Notes: a model not told the origin generated them from the sequence alone. Positions 1 to 11,053 are shown, counted from the first letter of the stretch. The stretch: 64,000 bases of DNA from Apoderus coryli (GCA_911728435.2 OU452202.1:2397135-2461134); one strand, 5' to 3'. Numbers and translations are program-made.

Positions 1-376
1 CAGCATGGGCGTAGTCAAGGTGCTTGCCCCCCTTTGAAGGATTAAAAAAATAAAATTATATAACTAAAAAAATGTAAATTCAAATGATCCTAGCCTACTT
101 ACTTCCTTAACCTCTTAACTGGGTATGTCAGATACTTTCGCATCCTCAGTTCCTCAGATTCGTGAGTATCACGTGACGAATATAATCGCATGACGATAGA
201 CGATACTGAATGAACCTCCTTAACAAACCCTGATGCAAAATAAATAAAAAAGCAGCGCTCCAGGTGGAGGTGCATATGATGACCCGATAAGAATTTCTGG
301 GGTTCGTGGAACTAAGTGCCATGAATGCTATTTCTTTAGCCTCAGCAATTGATAGTTTCCTAGCGAACGCAGGGCC

Positions 377-652
377 TTGACCCTGAAAAGTGCGTCCGAA
401 AAGGGTACGTTGGGTGTTCCGCCATTGCTGGAAAGGACGGAGGCGTACAAAAATTATTCGGGAAAGTACACGCGGGGGCTGTATTTTCATTGTGCTAGCC
501 ACAAACTTAATTTAGTGGTGAACGATTTAAACCAGTTAGCAGTGTTTCGAAATACACTCGCCACAATAAAAGAAATAATAATATTTTTTAGAGAATCCCC
601 ACTTCGGCGAAAATTCGTTCTAAACGTGCCGATGTTCTGTGAGATCCGCTAG
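377..652 (+). pseudogene. hAT transposase-like fragment (DUF4371/ZMYM type)
   Basis: This 91-codon open stretch contains YFHCASHKLNLVVNDL followed by an IIIFFRESPLRRK-like segment. That pattern (His-Cys-x2-His-x-LNLVV, then a hydrophobic run ending FF-x-S-x-x-R) is typical of the catalytic core of hAT-like proteins annotated as zinc finger MYM or 52-kDa-repressor proteins in insects. The family is usually 600-900 residues, so this is a small remnant. Stops and frame breaks surround it. The same fragment occurs at 10405-10680 (minus) and 19784-20059 (plus) in the duplicated arms. No function is expected. Confidence 0.6.
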
Positions 653-967
653 TCTCAAAAATACGGAATCATCGCCATTTTTAGGGAGCATTATGTAAAA
701 ATCGTGGCAGCTTTAAAAACGCTCTCGCTAGATGGCAATGCAAAAAACTGCTTTTTAAATGCATTGTTTTACTTCAAATTCAAAGTTTGTTGTTAATGGC
801 TGCTCAATAGCAAAATATTCTGCATTTTGCAACCAGTTGTTTTGCAGTCAAAAAGTTGGGACTTATTACAATGTATGAATCATATGAAAAGAATTAGAAA
901 CCTCTTAAAACACACTAGGAAAATGTTAATGACGAGCGCCTAAACATAATAAAAGAAGCCGAAAAAC

Positions 968-1204
968 TTGCCAAAGACCTTAATACGGACTAAAATGCCG
1001 AGAGTTACAAATCGACAAACGCTTCGTGCAAATCCTCCAGGAGGTTCTGGTACCGAATGGACGAGGTCTTTCATAATTTCGTATCTGGATTCATTGATAA
1101 TGTCTTTTGGACAGCGATTCTCTAATGAAAATCCGCCACCCTACGAGTTGCTTGCATTACACCCTAATATATTTTTTGCTTTACCATTTGCTCCGTTTTT
1201 TTAA
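968..1204 (+). pseudogene. hAT transposase-like fragment, second part
   Basis: The frame reads MPRVTNRQTLRANPP and then SFIISYLDSLI and a RFSNEN segment. This matches the stretch of DUF4371/ZMYM hAT-like proteins that lies between the catalytic core and the C-terminal dimerisation region (MPR-x3-RQ-x-RaNPP, iPyLDslI, RFs). It lies about 320 bp downstream of the first fragment in the same orientation with stops between, so both come from one ancestral gene inside the element at 4-1679. Copies are at 9853-10089 (minus) and 20375-20611 (plus). It is clearly broken. Confidence 0.6.
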
Positions 1205-1687
1205 AAAAGTTAAATCTTTTGTGACTACTACGACTTAAACGAAATTCTGGCTCAAGTGGAACTACGGTATAATCTGTGAAAAAAAAATCAGACTCGAAGT
1301 TAAAGAACCTCAATCTTTTTACCCAGGCATTAAAAAAGCGCTTCAAATTTCACTCGCGCAACCTTGCACTACCTGCACAATAGAAAGATAATCCAGCACC
1401 TTGCGTCGGATAAAAACTTGGTTACGATCAACAATGTTGGAACAACGGCTTGTTGGAATTTGCATGATGAGCTTCCATCGAAAAAGAGTTTTAAACACGA
1501 AGGATCAGTTTGAAAAATAAGTTTTCTCGAAGTTTAGCCAGAATTGTAGGAAATTAATCCTAAAATAAAATAATTGTGAGTTATGAACCCAATATGTTTT
1601 TTTTAATAAATTTTTTATGTTAAGATGAGTTTCCTCGTTTTGTTGCCCCACCCAGGGGAACACCCTGGCTACGCCCATGCGGTCCAG

Positions 1688-2546
1688 TGAACTAACCAGT
1701 TTAACAACTCCTCTGGCGATGCATCGCTTTTATAGCGCTCCAGGCATTATTCATGTCTGAACAGGAAAAATCAAGAAACTACCGCCTGACATGTTCTCGC
1801 AACATAGGAATCAGCAGTAACTGGATGATATACTAAATAAATTAAAATTTCGTGTGTATTTATGCCTAATCCTATTTATTTTCTCAACTTTTATTCATAA
1901 AAAATTTTTGTTTTCTGTTTTTTTTTTTGACCCTGGGTTTTGGCGCCCTTAAAGGATGGCGCCCGTATGCATTGCACACTTTGCACATATGGCAGCGGGG
2001 ATCCCGGTTGTGTAAAAACTTTAAAATTGTGTAGAGAGTGGAAAAAAAATTGTATTCAGTTATTTTTATTGACACTTTTCAAGGACAAATTAGTGCAAAA
2101 TCTCAAACCTAAAAAAATGTAATCGGTGAACTTACCACAGTACTTTTGTTGATAACTTTCAAAGTGAATAGTAAGCGATTGAGGTAGGGCTGCCATCAAG
2201 TTAACCCTCCCCTAACAAATTACTTTTCAATTTGAAGAAATAGTTCATCAACAAATACCGTGTCCCGCTATTCAAATAAGGTTACGGTAATTTCTGCGCA
2301 TGCGGCCTAGATACCAATCCGAAAGTTAACGTCACGCTATTTTAACGTGAGTTGTGCAAAAAGTCTCTAATATATCAGCTGTAGATTGTCATGCCACTGA
2401 CGATGAGTGAATACTCGAAACAAGCATGGCAAGACTTTGATTTAATATAGAGAATATAATTAATTTACTTTTCGGTTAGGCTCAAAATTTAGTTTTCATG
2501 GTGCAACACAGTGCAAAATTAAGAGGGGCGTTTGAATAAAATCGCT
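1688..2546. other. Unassigned arm DNA between hAT and tandem repeat
   Basis: AT-rich DNA with no coding frame I can support. It includes a T-tract (1918-1928) that differs in length by one base between the palindrome arms. The same stretch occurs at 8507-9369 (inverted) and 21095-21953. Confidence 0.5.
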
Positions 2547-3058
2547 TGCAGACCTATTTTTGCGCATGGTAGACTCTACTAATACGTATCTGGTAGCAAA
2601 AATTTTGATAGGGAGTTAAAGAGTAAAGATGGGATTAGGTATTGAAGTATTTTGAAGTTGAAATATTGGATAGTTAGTTCAAAAACAGAGTTAGAAAATC
2701 ATCATATTTCGCTTTGCAGGCATAATTTTGCACATGGTAGTCGTCACTAAGACGTATCTGCTAGCAAAAATTTTCATAGGATTTTAAAGACAAAAGATGG
2801 GATTAGGTAATGAAGTATTTTCAAGCGGAAATATTAAATAGTTAACTCATAAATTGAGTTCAAACATGGGTAATTTTTTCACATTTACAGATATATTTTT
2901 GTGGATGGAAATCTCCACTAATACGTATCTGGTAGCAAAAATTTTAATAGGGTTTTAAAGACTAAGGTTTGGATTAGGTAATAAGGTATTTTGAGGCTAC
3001 AACAATAAATAATTACTTAATAAAATGAGTTCAAAGTCAGCAACTTTTTCCTCATTTT
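2547..3058 (+). repeat. Three tandem units of about 170 bp
   Basis: Units start near 2547, 2713 and 2884. Each has a TTGCAG-like start, then a GCATGG-like stretch, an ACGTATCTG(G/C)TAGCAAAAATTTT core and a GGATTAGGTA(A/T)T(G/A)A block. Units have diverged by roughly 15-25 percent. The arrays at 7995-8506 (inverted) and 21954-22465 are copies made by the arm duplication. Confidence 0.85.
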
Positions 3059-3512
3059 GTGCTATGATTCTAATATTTAATAATGATAATATTACTTTAT
3101 TACCTTATTTACATATTTAACAATCACTTGTAATTAAAATTGTACGTGAAAACTTTCTGTATTAGACAATATCCATATTTAAAAAAATCCCTCATATTTC
3201 CCTTCAAATATCCGCCATTTTCTTATAATTTTTTTATAAATGTAGGCAACAAACAAATAATGCGTAGTTGGGACAGTATTGAAGAGATGGCGCTGTTTAT
3301 ACACAGTGAGACAAAAATCTAATGGTTTTGTCGTACTTATATTATTAATATTTAGTTGTATGTGGTATAGTATATTATGTATATGCGTATGTACTAGGAG
3401 TAGGGATTATTAACTTTAGCCATGTACAGTAATATCAGAGAATAAATAAACATCTATGGTAATATTATGTAGGTATACCTACTGTTAGAGGATAAATACA
3501 AGAAGGAATAAA

Positions 3513-3652
3513 GTACGAGTAGTTAGTTTGTTACGTTAGTTTAGTGGAAATAATACAATTATAATAATTATTAAAATTCTGTTTCGTTACGCAGGTCATA
3601 TATTTTTGATTATATTATAACTAGTCGGGAAAGTTTTAGGGTGACAACCGAT
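3513..3652 (+). repeat. SINE body fragment
   Basis: Shares TTAGTTTGTTACGTTAGTTT, a GGAAATAAT block, TTCTGTTTCGTTACG and GTCGGGAAAGTTTT with the tRNA-headed SINEs at 28698-29425 and 34435-34735. No tRNA head is visible here. Mirror copy at 4892-5031 and direct copy at 22920-23059. Confidence 0.7.
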
Positions 3653-3779
3653 TTTTTATGATCTATAGAGAGATTACAAGAACTCCCGACTGGTAGTTAT
3701 TATAAAATTATAAGATACCCTTGGTGGGGGTTTAAATAGCGGTTAAAATTTCACCAGTTAGGTACTTGGAACGTATATA

Positions 3780-4764
3780 CAGGGTTATTCACGCCATACG
3801 ACACGGAATACTGTGGTTAAACTATTTAATTTCCTTAAAGTTTTATTCGTGGGTTCGATAAAAATGATTTATGGCTACATTTTAAAAATATTGTGAGTCT
3901 ATACAGGGTGTCCCAAATATAAGAAATTAACCATAGTTGCATTTTTTTAAATGGAATGCCCTGTATATGAATAAATTTTTAGATTCTCCGTTCAAAATAA
4001 ACCTAAATTTCATTTAGGCACATCTAACCTAAACCTGATAGTTTTTTAAATATTTATGTTTTAATAAAAATATAGACATAATTTGAATGAAAAAATTCAC
4101 ACCTATTTGTTTGTTCTTTTTAAGCCAGTCTAGGCTGATAAATATCTCATCAATTGTTACGCCAAATATAAAAAATCACCAATACTAAATACAACTTATA
4201 TGAACGTAAAGTTTAATTCTAAATAACTTTCTAAATTCTAAATAAATTTGACAGATAATTACTTTATGCATCTAATTTTGACCTCATATACTAGGTGTTC
4301 CATTTGAAATAAACAAGTTATTTAGAATTCAACTTTACGTTCATATAAGTTGTATTTAGTATTGGTGATTTTTTATATTTGGCGTAACAATTGATGAGAT
4401 ATTTATCAGCCTAGACTGGCTTAAAAAGAACAAACAAATAGGTGTGAATTTTTTCATTCAAATTATGTCTATATTTTTATTAAAACATAAATATTTAAAA
4501 AACTATCAGGTTTAGGTTAGATGTGCCTAAATGAAATTTAGGTTTATTTTGAACGGAGAATCTAAAAATTTATTCATATACAGGGCATTCCATTTAAAAA
4601 AATGCAACTATGGTTAATTTCTTATATTTGGGACACCCTGTATAGACTCACAATATTTTTAAAATGTAGCCATAAATCATTTTTATCGAACCCACGAATA
4701 AAACTTTAAGGAAATTAAATAGTTTAACCACAGTATTCCGTGTCGTATGGCGTGAATAACCCTG
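3780..4764. mobile_element. CAGGG-ended MITE, palindromic, 985 bp, at the axis
   Basis: Both ends read CAGGGTTATTCACGCCATAC and are flanked by TA (3778-3779, 4765-4766), as for Tc1/mariner-class MITEs. The halves mirror each other around 4272, with a loop of about 80 bases (4233-4311). Each half contains a 60-bp TA-flanked CAGGG...CCCTG module (3904-3963 and 4581-4640). Related copies at 23187-24086, 60390-60925 and 54447-54595 have the module, but the first two have a clearly different half beyond the axis. It has no coding capacity. Confidence 0.8.
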
Positions 4765-5199
4765 TATATACGTTCCAAGTACCTAACTGGTGAAATTTTA
4801 ACCGCTATTTAAACCCCCACCAAGGGTATCTTATAATTTTATAATAACTACCAGTCGGGAGTTCTTGTAATCTCTCTATAGATCATAAAAAATCGGTTGT
4901 CACCCTAAAACTTTCCCGACTAGTTATAATATAATCAAAAATATATGACCTGCGTAACGAAACAGAATTTTAATAATTATTATAATTGTATTATTTCCAC
5001 TAAACTAACGTAACAAACTAACTACTCGTACTTTATTCCTTCTTGTATTTATCCTCTAACAGTAGGTATACCTACATAATATTACCATAGATGTTTATTT
5101 ATTCTCTGATATTACTGTACATGGCTAAAGTTAATAATCCCTACTCCTAGTACATACGCATATACATAATATACTATACCACATACAACTAAATATTAA
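4312..5199 (-). repeat. Right arm of palindrome, inner part
   Basis: Reverse complement of 3345-4232. It ends with the TTAA (5196-5199) that is the left copy of the piggyBac target duplication. Confidence 0.92.
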
Positions 5200-5215
5200 C
5201 CCTTAAATGCATGCG

Positions 5216-5231
5216 GTTGCAGAAATGCAAC
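5216..5231. repeat. piggyBac subterminal palindrome GTTGCAGAAATGCAAC
   Basis: First of four GTTGCA-N4-TGCAAC sites. The others are at 5289-5304 and 5567-5582 on the left and 7557-7572 on the right. They lie just inside the TIRs, where piggyBac elements have subterminal repeats, so they probably bind transposase. Confidence 0.75.
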
Positions 5232-5488
5232 AAAATCATTTTAGTACGTAAAATGCAAGTTAAATTAATTTCTCGGTCTATCCGTAATGTTGCAGAAGTG
5301 CAACAGTGTGTTAGATATGAAGGCAAAGACTGCGCGCGAAAAATTTAAAAAAATGTAAATGATTCAAGCCGGCATCGTGGAGATAGTCATATGTGCTAAC
5401 CCTACTTTTGTTAGTGAACCTTTCTGAGAATTAGAATTCCAACAAAAAGCGTATTTTGAGTTTTATAAAATTGTGTTTCGTATTGTCC

Positions 5489-5660
5489 TAGGTTAGTATT
5501 ATAAACATTTTATAGTATTTGTTGTTATATTATGTGTGATGTTGAATTTTTCGGGAAAAAAAATATGTTGCAGAAATGCAACATCATGCATTGCGACTCA
5601 TTAATTTTAGAACTTTTTATGTGTTTGGTTGACCGTGTTTTTTCCTTTTTTGTTTTTAGC
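5489..5660 (+). promoter_or_regulatory. Possible 5' UTR intron of the piggyBac gene
   Basis: A GTTAGT donor-like site near 5493 and a strong polypyrimidine tract plus TTTTTAG ending just before C5660 would place an intron directly before the ATG at 5661. This is inferred from splice-site appearance only. Confidence 0.3.
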
Positions 5661-7535
5661 ATGTCGAAGGGCGATCGAAGTAAGGCACTTACCAATGATG
5701 AATTACAGTATTTTATTGACAATTTAAGTGAAATTAGTGAAGATATAAACTTCTCAGACGTAGATTCTTTGGACGATCCAGAGTATTTTCCCGATAATGT
5801 CTTGGAGGAACAAGAGCAAGGTGAATTAGAAGATTTAGAGGTGCCTGATGAGATTTTAGATAACACCGAGGAACGGGTTGAAACAGTGATTAACCATAAT
5901 AAGTCAGCAAATAATGTGTTACCCTGTAGCTCAAAATCAAAAACTGCAAAAATTGAAATAAAATGGAAGAAGAAGAATTTACTTTTGAATGAGGTTCAAT
6001 TAAGTTTTAAAGGAAATGACATTATGCCCAGTAAGCTGCTTAAAATGGAAACTCCATATGAATGTTTCCAACATTTCTTTTCAGATGATTTAGTAGAAAA
6101 AATTGTTCAAGAATCAAACTTATATGCTCAACAGTTTGACATAAACAAACCATTAAATTTGTCAGCCAGAGAGCTAAGACGATACATTGGTATTATCATT
6201 TACATGTCTCTCGTACGACTGCCGAATACTCGTCATTATTGGTCACCAGATATTGGTACCGATGTAGTCGCAAATTCTATGACCTTAAATAGATTCGAGA
6301 AAATTCGCCAGTTTTTACACTTTAATGACAACAACAAACATTTACCTAGGGATCATGCAGATCACGACAGACTTCATAAAATAAGACCGATAATAACTCA
6401 CTTGAATGCAAAAAATTCGACAGTGCCCCTTGAAGCTAAACTTTCAGTTGATGAACAGCTGTGTTCTACAAAGGTACATCACTACATGAAGCAATATTTG
6501 CCAATGAAACCTCACAAATGGGGTTTCAAACTATTTGTGCTTTGTGGTGTAAGTGGGTACGCTTACCACTTCGAAGTCTATTCGGGCCAAGAAAACGATA
6601 AGAGGCAAATAATAGATGCAAGTGAACCAGACCTAGGAGCTGCTGCTAACGTAGTGGTTAGATTATCCCGAAGAATACCGAGAAATCAAAACTACAGGTT
6701 GTATTTTGACAACTATTACACCAGTCCGGCTTTGATGGTATACTTAGCAAAGAATGGAATATACAGCTTGGGAACTATCCGGCGTAATAGAATCACAAAT
6801 TGCAAATTACCATCTGAAAAAGATATGAAGAAGGATCCTCGAGGCACTTGTTATGAGTTTGTAGGAGATCTTGATGGCATAGATATTTCATCTGTTGTTT
6901 GGAAGGATAACAAGATTGTAACTCTTCTGTCAACCTTTGCGGGAAAATTACCATTAAGTACCATAAACAGATACAATAAAACAAGCAAATCTACTGCTGA
7001 AATTACTTGTCCTTTTGTTGTAAAAGAATACAACCATCACATGGGTGGAGTGGACTTGCTAGATGCTTTTATGGCAAGGCATAAAATATTGAACAAAAGC
7101 AAAAAATGGTATATGCGCTTGTTTTATCATTTCATCGATATGGCATTAGCAAATTCGTGGATTTTATTTAAAAAAATATCTACAATGCATCAAAGTGGTC
7201 AACAACATATTACACTTTTTGAATTCCGAAAACAGGTAGCACTATGTCTAATACAAATTGGACAACACAATGCAATCAAACGAGGACGTCCAAGCAATAG
7301 CACTCTTGAAGAAACAATAAGGGCTAAGAAAAAATCAGGTCCTGCCCAACATGCTCCTCCAAAGGACGTTCGCCTTGATCAAGTAGGACATTGGATGATC
7401 TGGACAGATGTACGTGGTCGCTGTAAATTACCAAACTGCAAAGGGTATGCACAAACCATATGTGAGAAATGTGGCGTGTATTTATGTTGCAACAAAAAAA
7501 ATAACTGTTTTAAAGACTATCATACCACATCATAA
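5661..7535 (+). CDS. piggyBac transposase, 624 aa
   Basis: A cut-and-paste transposase that excises its element and inserts it at TTAA. The chosen start (MSKGDRSK, 5661) follows a strong 3' splice site (pyrimidine run ending TTTTTAG, 5638-5659); the frame is open upstream to an ATG at 5532, but that segment is hydrophobic and unlike the family. An acidic N-terminal region (residues 20-65) is followed by the DDE_Tnp_1_7 core. The three catalytic Asp residues are visible: D264 (VDEQL), D350 (YFDNYYTS) and D465 (GGVDLLDAF). A C-terminal Cys-rich cross-brace domain (about 588-617, with CEKCGVYLCC) is complete. Length is close to the family norm of about 600. There are no stops or frameshifts, so it is likely active or recently active. 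Helper for nearby TTAA-flanked relatives is possible, though none was recognised here. Confidence 0.95.
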   Translation: MSKGDRSKALTNDELQYFIDNLSEISEDINFSDVDSLDDPEYFPDNVLEEQEQGELEDLEVPDEILDNTEERVETVINHNKSANNVLPCSSKSKTAKIEIKWKKKNLLLNEVQLSFKGNDIMPSKLLKMETPYECFQHFFSDDLVEKIVQESNLYAQQFDINKPLNLSARELRRYIGIIIYMSLVRLPNTRHYWSPDIGTDVVANSMTLNRFEKIRQFLHFNDNNKHLPRDHADHDRLHKIRPIITHLNAKNSTVPLEAKLSVDEQLCSTKVHHYMKQYLPMKPHKWGFKLFVLCGVSGYAYHFEVYSGQENDKRQIIDASEPDLGAAANVVVRLSRRIPRNQNYRLYFDNYYTSPALMVYLAKNGIYSLGTIRRNRITNCKLPSEKDMKKDPRGTCYEFVGDLDGIDISSVVWKDNKIVTLLSTFAGKLPLSTINRYNKTSKSTAEITCPFVVKEYNHHMGGVDLLDAFMARHKILNKSKKWYMRLFYHFIDMALANSWILFKKISTMHQSGQQHITLFEFRKQVALCLIQIGQHNAIKRGRPSNSTLEETIRAKKKSGPAQHAPPKDVRLDQVGHWMIWTDVRGRCKLPNCKGYAQTICEKCGVYLCCNKKNNCFKDYHTTS

Positions 7536-7994
7536 GTTATCTGGTTAATGCATAATGTTGCAGATATGCAACAACTAGCTTTTAGCTAAAAATAGCCTTT
7601 AACTTTGTTATTAAATTTTTTCCTTATTTTTCTCTGAATAAATACATCAAAACAATCATTCAGGATTTTTTTTAGTAATTTTCAAAAAATCATGCATTTA
7701 AGGGTTAATAATATAAGTACGACAAAACCATTAGATTTTTGTCTCACTGTGTATAAACAGCGCCATCTCTTCAATACTGTCCCAACTACGCATTATTTGT
7801 TTGTTGCCTACATTTATAAAAAAATTATAAGAAAATGGCGGATATTTGAAGGGAAATATGAGGGATTTTTTTAAATATGGATATTGTCTAATACAGAAAG
7901 TTTTCACGTACAATTTTAATTACAAGTGATTGTTAAATATGTAAATAAGGTAATAAAGTAATATTATCATTATTAAATATTAGAATCATAGCAC

Positions 7995-8506
7995 AAAATG
8001 AGGAAAAAGTTGCTGACTTTGAACTCATTTTATTAAGTAATTATTTATTGTTGTAGCCTCAAAATACCTTATTACCTAATCCAAACCTTAGTCTTTAAAA
8101 CCCTATTAAAATTTTTGCTACCAGATACGTATTAGTGGAGATTTCCATCCACAAAAATATATCTGTAAATGTGAAAAAATTACCCATGTTTGAACTCAAT
8201 TTATGAGTTAACTATTTAATATTTCCGCTTGAAAATACTTCATTACCTAATCCCATCTTTTGTCTTTAAAATCCTATGAAAATTTTTGCTAGCAGATACG
8301 TCTTAGTGACGACTACCATGTGCAAAATTATGCCTGCAAAGCGAAATATGATGATTTTCTAACTCTGTTTTTGAACTAACTATCCAATATTTCAACTTCA
8401 AAATACTTCAATACCTAATCCCATCTTTACTCTTTAACTCCCTATCAAAATTTTTGCTACCAGATACGTATTAGTAGAGTCTACCATGCGCAAAAATAGG
8501 TCTGCA
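7995..8506 (-). repeat. Inverted copy of the 170-bp tandem repeat
   Basis: Mirror of the array at 2547-3058 in the right palindrome arm; three units. Confidence 0.85.
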
Positions 8507-9377
8507 AGCGATTTTATTCAAACGCCCCTCTTAATTTTGCACTGTGTTGCACCATGAAAACTAAATTTTGAGCCTAACCGAAAAGTAAATTAATTATATT
8601 CTCTATATTAAATCAAAGTCTTGCCATGCTTGTTTCGAGTATTCACTCATCGTCAGTGGCATGACAATCTACAGCTGATATATTAGAGACTTTTTGCACA
8701 ACTCACGTTAAAATAGCGTGACGTTAACTTTCGGATTGGTATCTAGGCCGCATGCGCAGAAATTACCGTAACCTTATTTGAATAGCGGGACACGGTATTT
8801 GTTGATGAACTATTTCTTCAAATTGAAAAGTAATTTGTTAGGGGAGGGTTAACTTGATGGCAGCCCTACCTCAATCGCTTACTATTCACTTTGAAAGTTA
8901 TCAACAAAAGTACTGTGGTACGATTACCACCGATTACATTTTTTTAGGTTTGAGATTTTGCACTAATTTGTCCTTGAAAAGTGTCAATAAAAATAACTGA
9001 ATACAATTTTTTTTCCACTCTCTACACAATTTTAAAGTTTTTACACAACCGGGATCCCCGCTGCCATATGTGCAAAGTGTGCAATGCATACGGGCGCCAT
9101 CCTTTAAGGGCGCCAAAACCCAGGGTCAAAAAAAAAAAACAGAAAACAAAAATTTTTTATGAATAAAAGTTGAGAAAATAAATAGGATTAGGCATAAATA
9201 CACAAGAAATTTTAATTTATTTAGTATATCATCCAGTTACTGCTGATTCCTATGTTGCGAGAACATGTCAGGCGGTAGTTTCTTGATTTTTCCTGTTCAG
9301 ACATGAATAATGCCTGGAGCGCTATAAAAGCGATGCATCGCCAGAGGAGTTGTTAAACTGGTTAGTTCACTGGACCG

Positions 9378-11053
9378 CATGGGCGTAGCCAGGGTGTTCC
9401 CCTGGGTGGGGCAACAAAACGAGGAAACTCATCTTAACATAAAAAATTTATTAAAAAAAACATATTGGGTTCATAACTCACAATTATTTTATTTTAGGAT
9501 TAATTTCCTACAATTCTGGCTAAACTTCGAGAAAACTTATTTTTCAAACTGATCCTTCGTGTTTAAAACTCTTTTTCGATGGAAGCTCATCATGCAAATT
9601 CCAACAAGCCGTTGTTCCAACATTGTTGATCGTAACCAAGTTTTTATCCGACGCAAGGTGCTGGATTATCTTTCTATTGTGCAGGTAGTGCAAGGTTGCG
9701 CGAGTGAAATTTGAAGCGCTTTTTTAATGCCTGGGTAAAAAGATTGAGGTTCTTTAACTTCGAGTCTGATTTTTTTTTCACAGATTATACCGTAGTTCCA
9801 CTTGAGCCAGAATTTCGTTTAAGTCGTAGTAGTCACAAAAGATTTAACTTTTTTAAAAAAACGGAGCAAATGGTAAAGCAAAAAATATATTAGGGTGTAA
9901 TGCAAGCAACTCGTAGGGTGGCGGATTTTCATTAGAGAATCGCTGTCCAAAAGACATTATCAATGAATCCAGATACGAAATTATGAAAGATCTCGTCCAT
10001 TCGGTACCAGAACCTCCTGGAGGATTTGCACGAAGCGTTTGTCGATTTGTAACTCTCGGCATTTTAGTCCGTATTAAGGTCTTTGGCAAGTTTTTCGGCT
10101 TCTTTTATTATGTTTAGGCGCTCGTCATTAACATTTTCCTAGTGTGTTTTAAGAGGTTTCTAATTCTTTTCATATGATTCATACATTGTAATAAGTCCCA
10201 ACTTTTTGACTGCAAAACAACTGGTTGCAAAATGCAGAATATTTTGCTATTGAGCAGCCATTAACAACAAACTTTGAATTTGAAGTAAAACAATGCATTT
10301 AAAAAGCAGTTTTTTGCATTGCCATCTAGCGAGAGCGTTTTTAAAGCTGCCACGATTTTTACATAATGCTCCCTAAAAATGGCGATGATTCCGTATTTTT
10401 GAGACTAGCGGATCTCACAGAACATCGGCACGTTTAGAACGAATTTTCGCCGAAGTGGGGATTCTCTAAAAAATATTATTATTTCTTTTATTGTGGCGAG
10501 TGTATTTCGAAACACTGCTAACTGGTTTAAATCGTTCACCACTAAATTAAGTTTGTGGCTAGCACAATGAAAATACAGCCCCCGCGTGTACTTTCCCGAA
10601 TAATTTTTGTACGCCTCCGTCCTTTCCAGCAATGGCGGAACACCCAACGTACCCTTTTCGGACGCACTTTTCAGGGTCAAGGCCCTGCGTTCGCTAGGAA
10701 ACTATCAATTGCTGAGGCTAAAGAAATAGCATTCATGGCACTTAGTTCCACGAACCCCAGAAATTCTTATCGGGTCATCATATGCACCTCCACCTGGAGC
10801 GCTGCTTTTTTATTTATTTTGCATCAGGGTTTGTTAAGGAGGTTCATTCAGTATCGTCTATCGTCATGCGATTATATTCGTCACGTGATACTCACGAATC
10901 TGAGGAACTGAGGATGCGAAAGTATCTGACATACCCAGTTAAGAGGTTAAGGAAGTAAGTAGGCTAGGATCATTTGAATTTACATTTTTTTAGTTATATA
11001 ATTTTATTTTTTTAATCCTTCAAAGGGGGGCAAGCACCTTGACTACGCCCATG
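9378..11053 (-). mobile_element. hAT element, defective (copy 2, inverted)
   Basis: Mirror of the element at 4-1679, same length of 1676 bp. Target duplication CTGGACCG occurs on both sides (9370-9377 and 11054-11061), so both insertion edges are preserved. The same two transposase fragments lie on the minus strand at 10405-10680 and 9853-10089. Confidence 0.85.

Larger units (their letters stand above)
4..1679 (+). mobile_element. hAT element, defective, 1676 bp (copy 1)
   Basis: Terminal inverted repeats begin CATGGGCGTAG(T/C)CA(A/G)GGTG. The right end is followed by CGGTCCAG (1680-1687), and the third copy shows the same 8 bp on both sides, which is the 8-bp target duplication expected of hAT. 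Inside, only decayed fragments of a transposase-like gene of the DUF4371/zinc-finger-MYM type remain, so it cannot be autonomous. It was present before the arm was duplicated, because all three copies share both ends. Confidence 0.85.
1..4232 (+). repeat. Left arm of giant palindrome (runs off the window)
   Basis: The reverse complement of this stretch reappears at 4312-5199 plus 7705-11053, and paired positions left of the axis add to 8544 once the 2509 bp of piggyBac plus TTAA are removed. The arms are nearly identical but not perfect. Differences include G versus A near 1064, C versus A near 1854 (gtgtgt/ttgtgt), a poly-T one base shorter (1918-1928) and a 3-bp length change near 2120. The arm holds a hAT element, a tandem repeat, a SINE fragment and half of a MITE. 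A direct copy lies at 19408-23700. Confidence 0.93.
5200..7704 (+). mobile_element. piggyBac element, 2505 bp, structurally intact
   Basis: Perfect 14-bp terminal inverted repeats CCCTTAAATGCATG at 5200-5213 and 7691-7704, flanked by TTAA at 5196-5199 and 7705-7708. The empty site, a single TTAA, is preserved in the left palindrome arm (3345-3348) and in the third copy (22752-22755), so the insertion is proven by comparison within the window. It carries a full-length transposase gene on the plus strand and GTTGCA-N4-TGCAAC repeats near both ends. It is the youngest clear event in this region. Confidence 0.97.

Noticed and set aside
146..502. 118-codon minus-strand frame inside the hAT element
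   Set aside because: It overlaps the recognisable hAT fragment on the other strand and shows no domain; a shadow frame that is conserved only because the arm was duplicated.
5532..5660. Upstream in-frame extension of the piggyBac transposase
   Set aside because: It is hydrophobic, unlike any piggyBac N-terminus, overlaps a subterminal repeat and ends in a strong 3' splice site.
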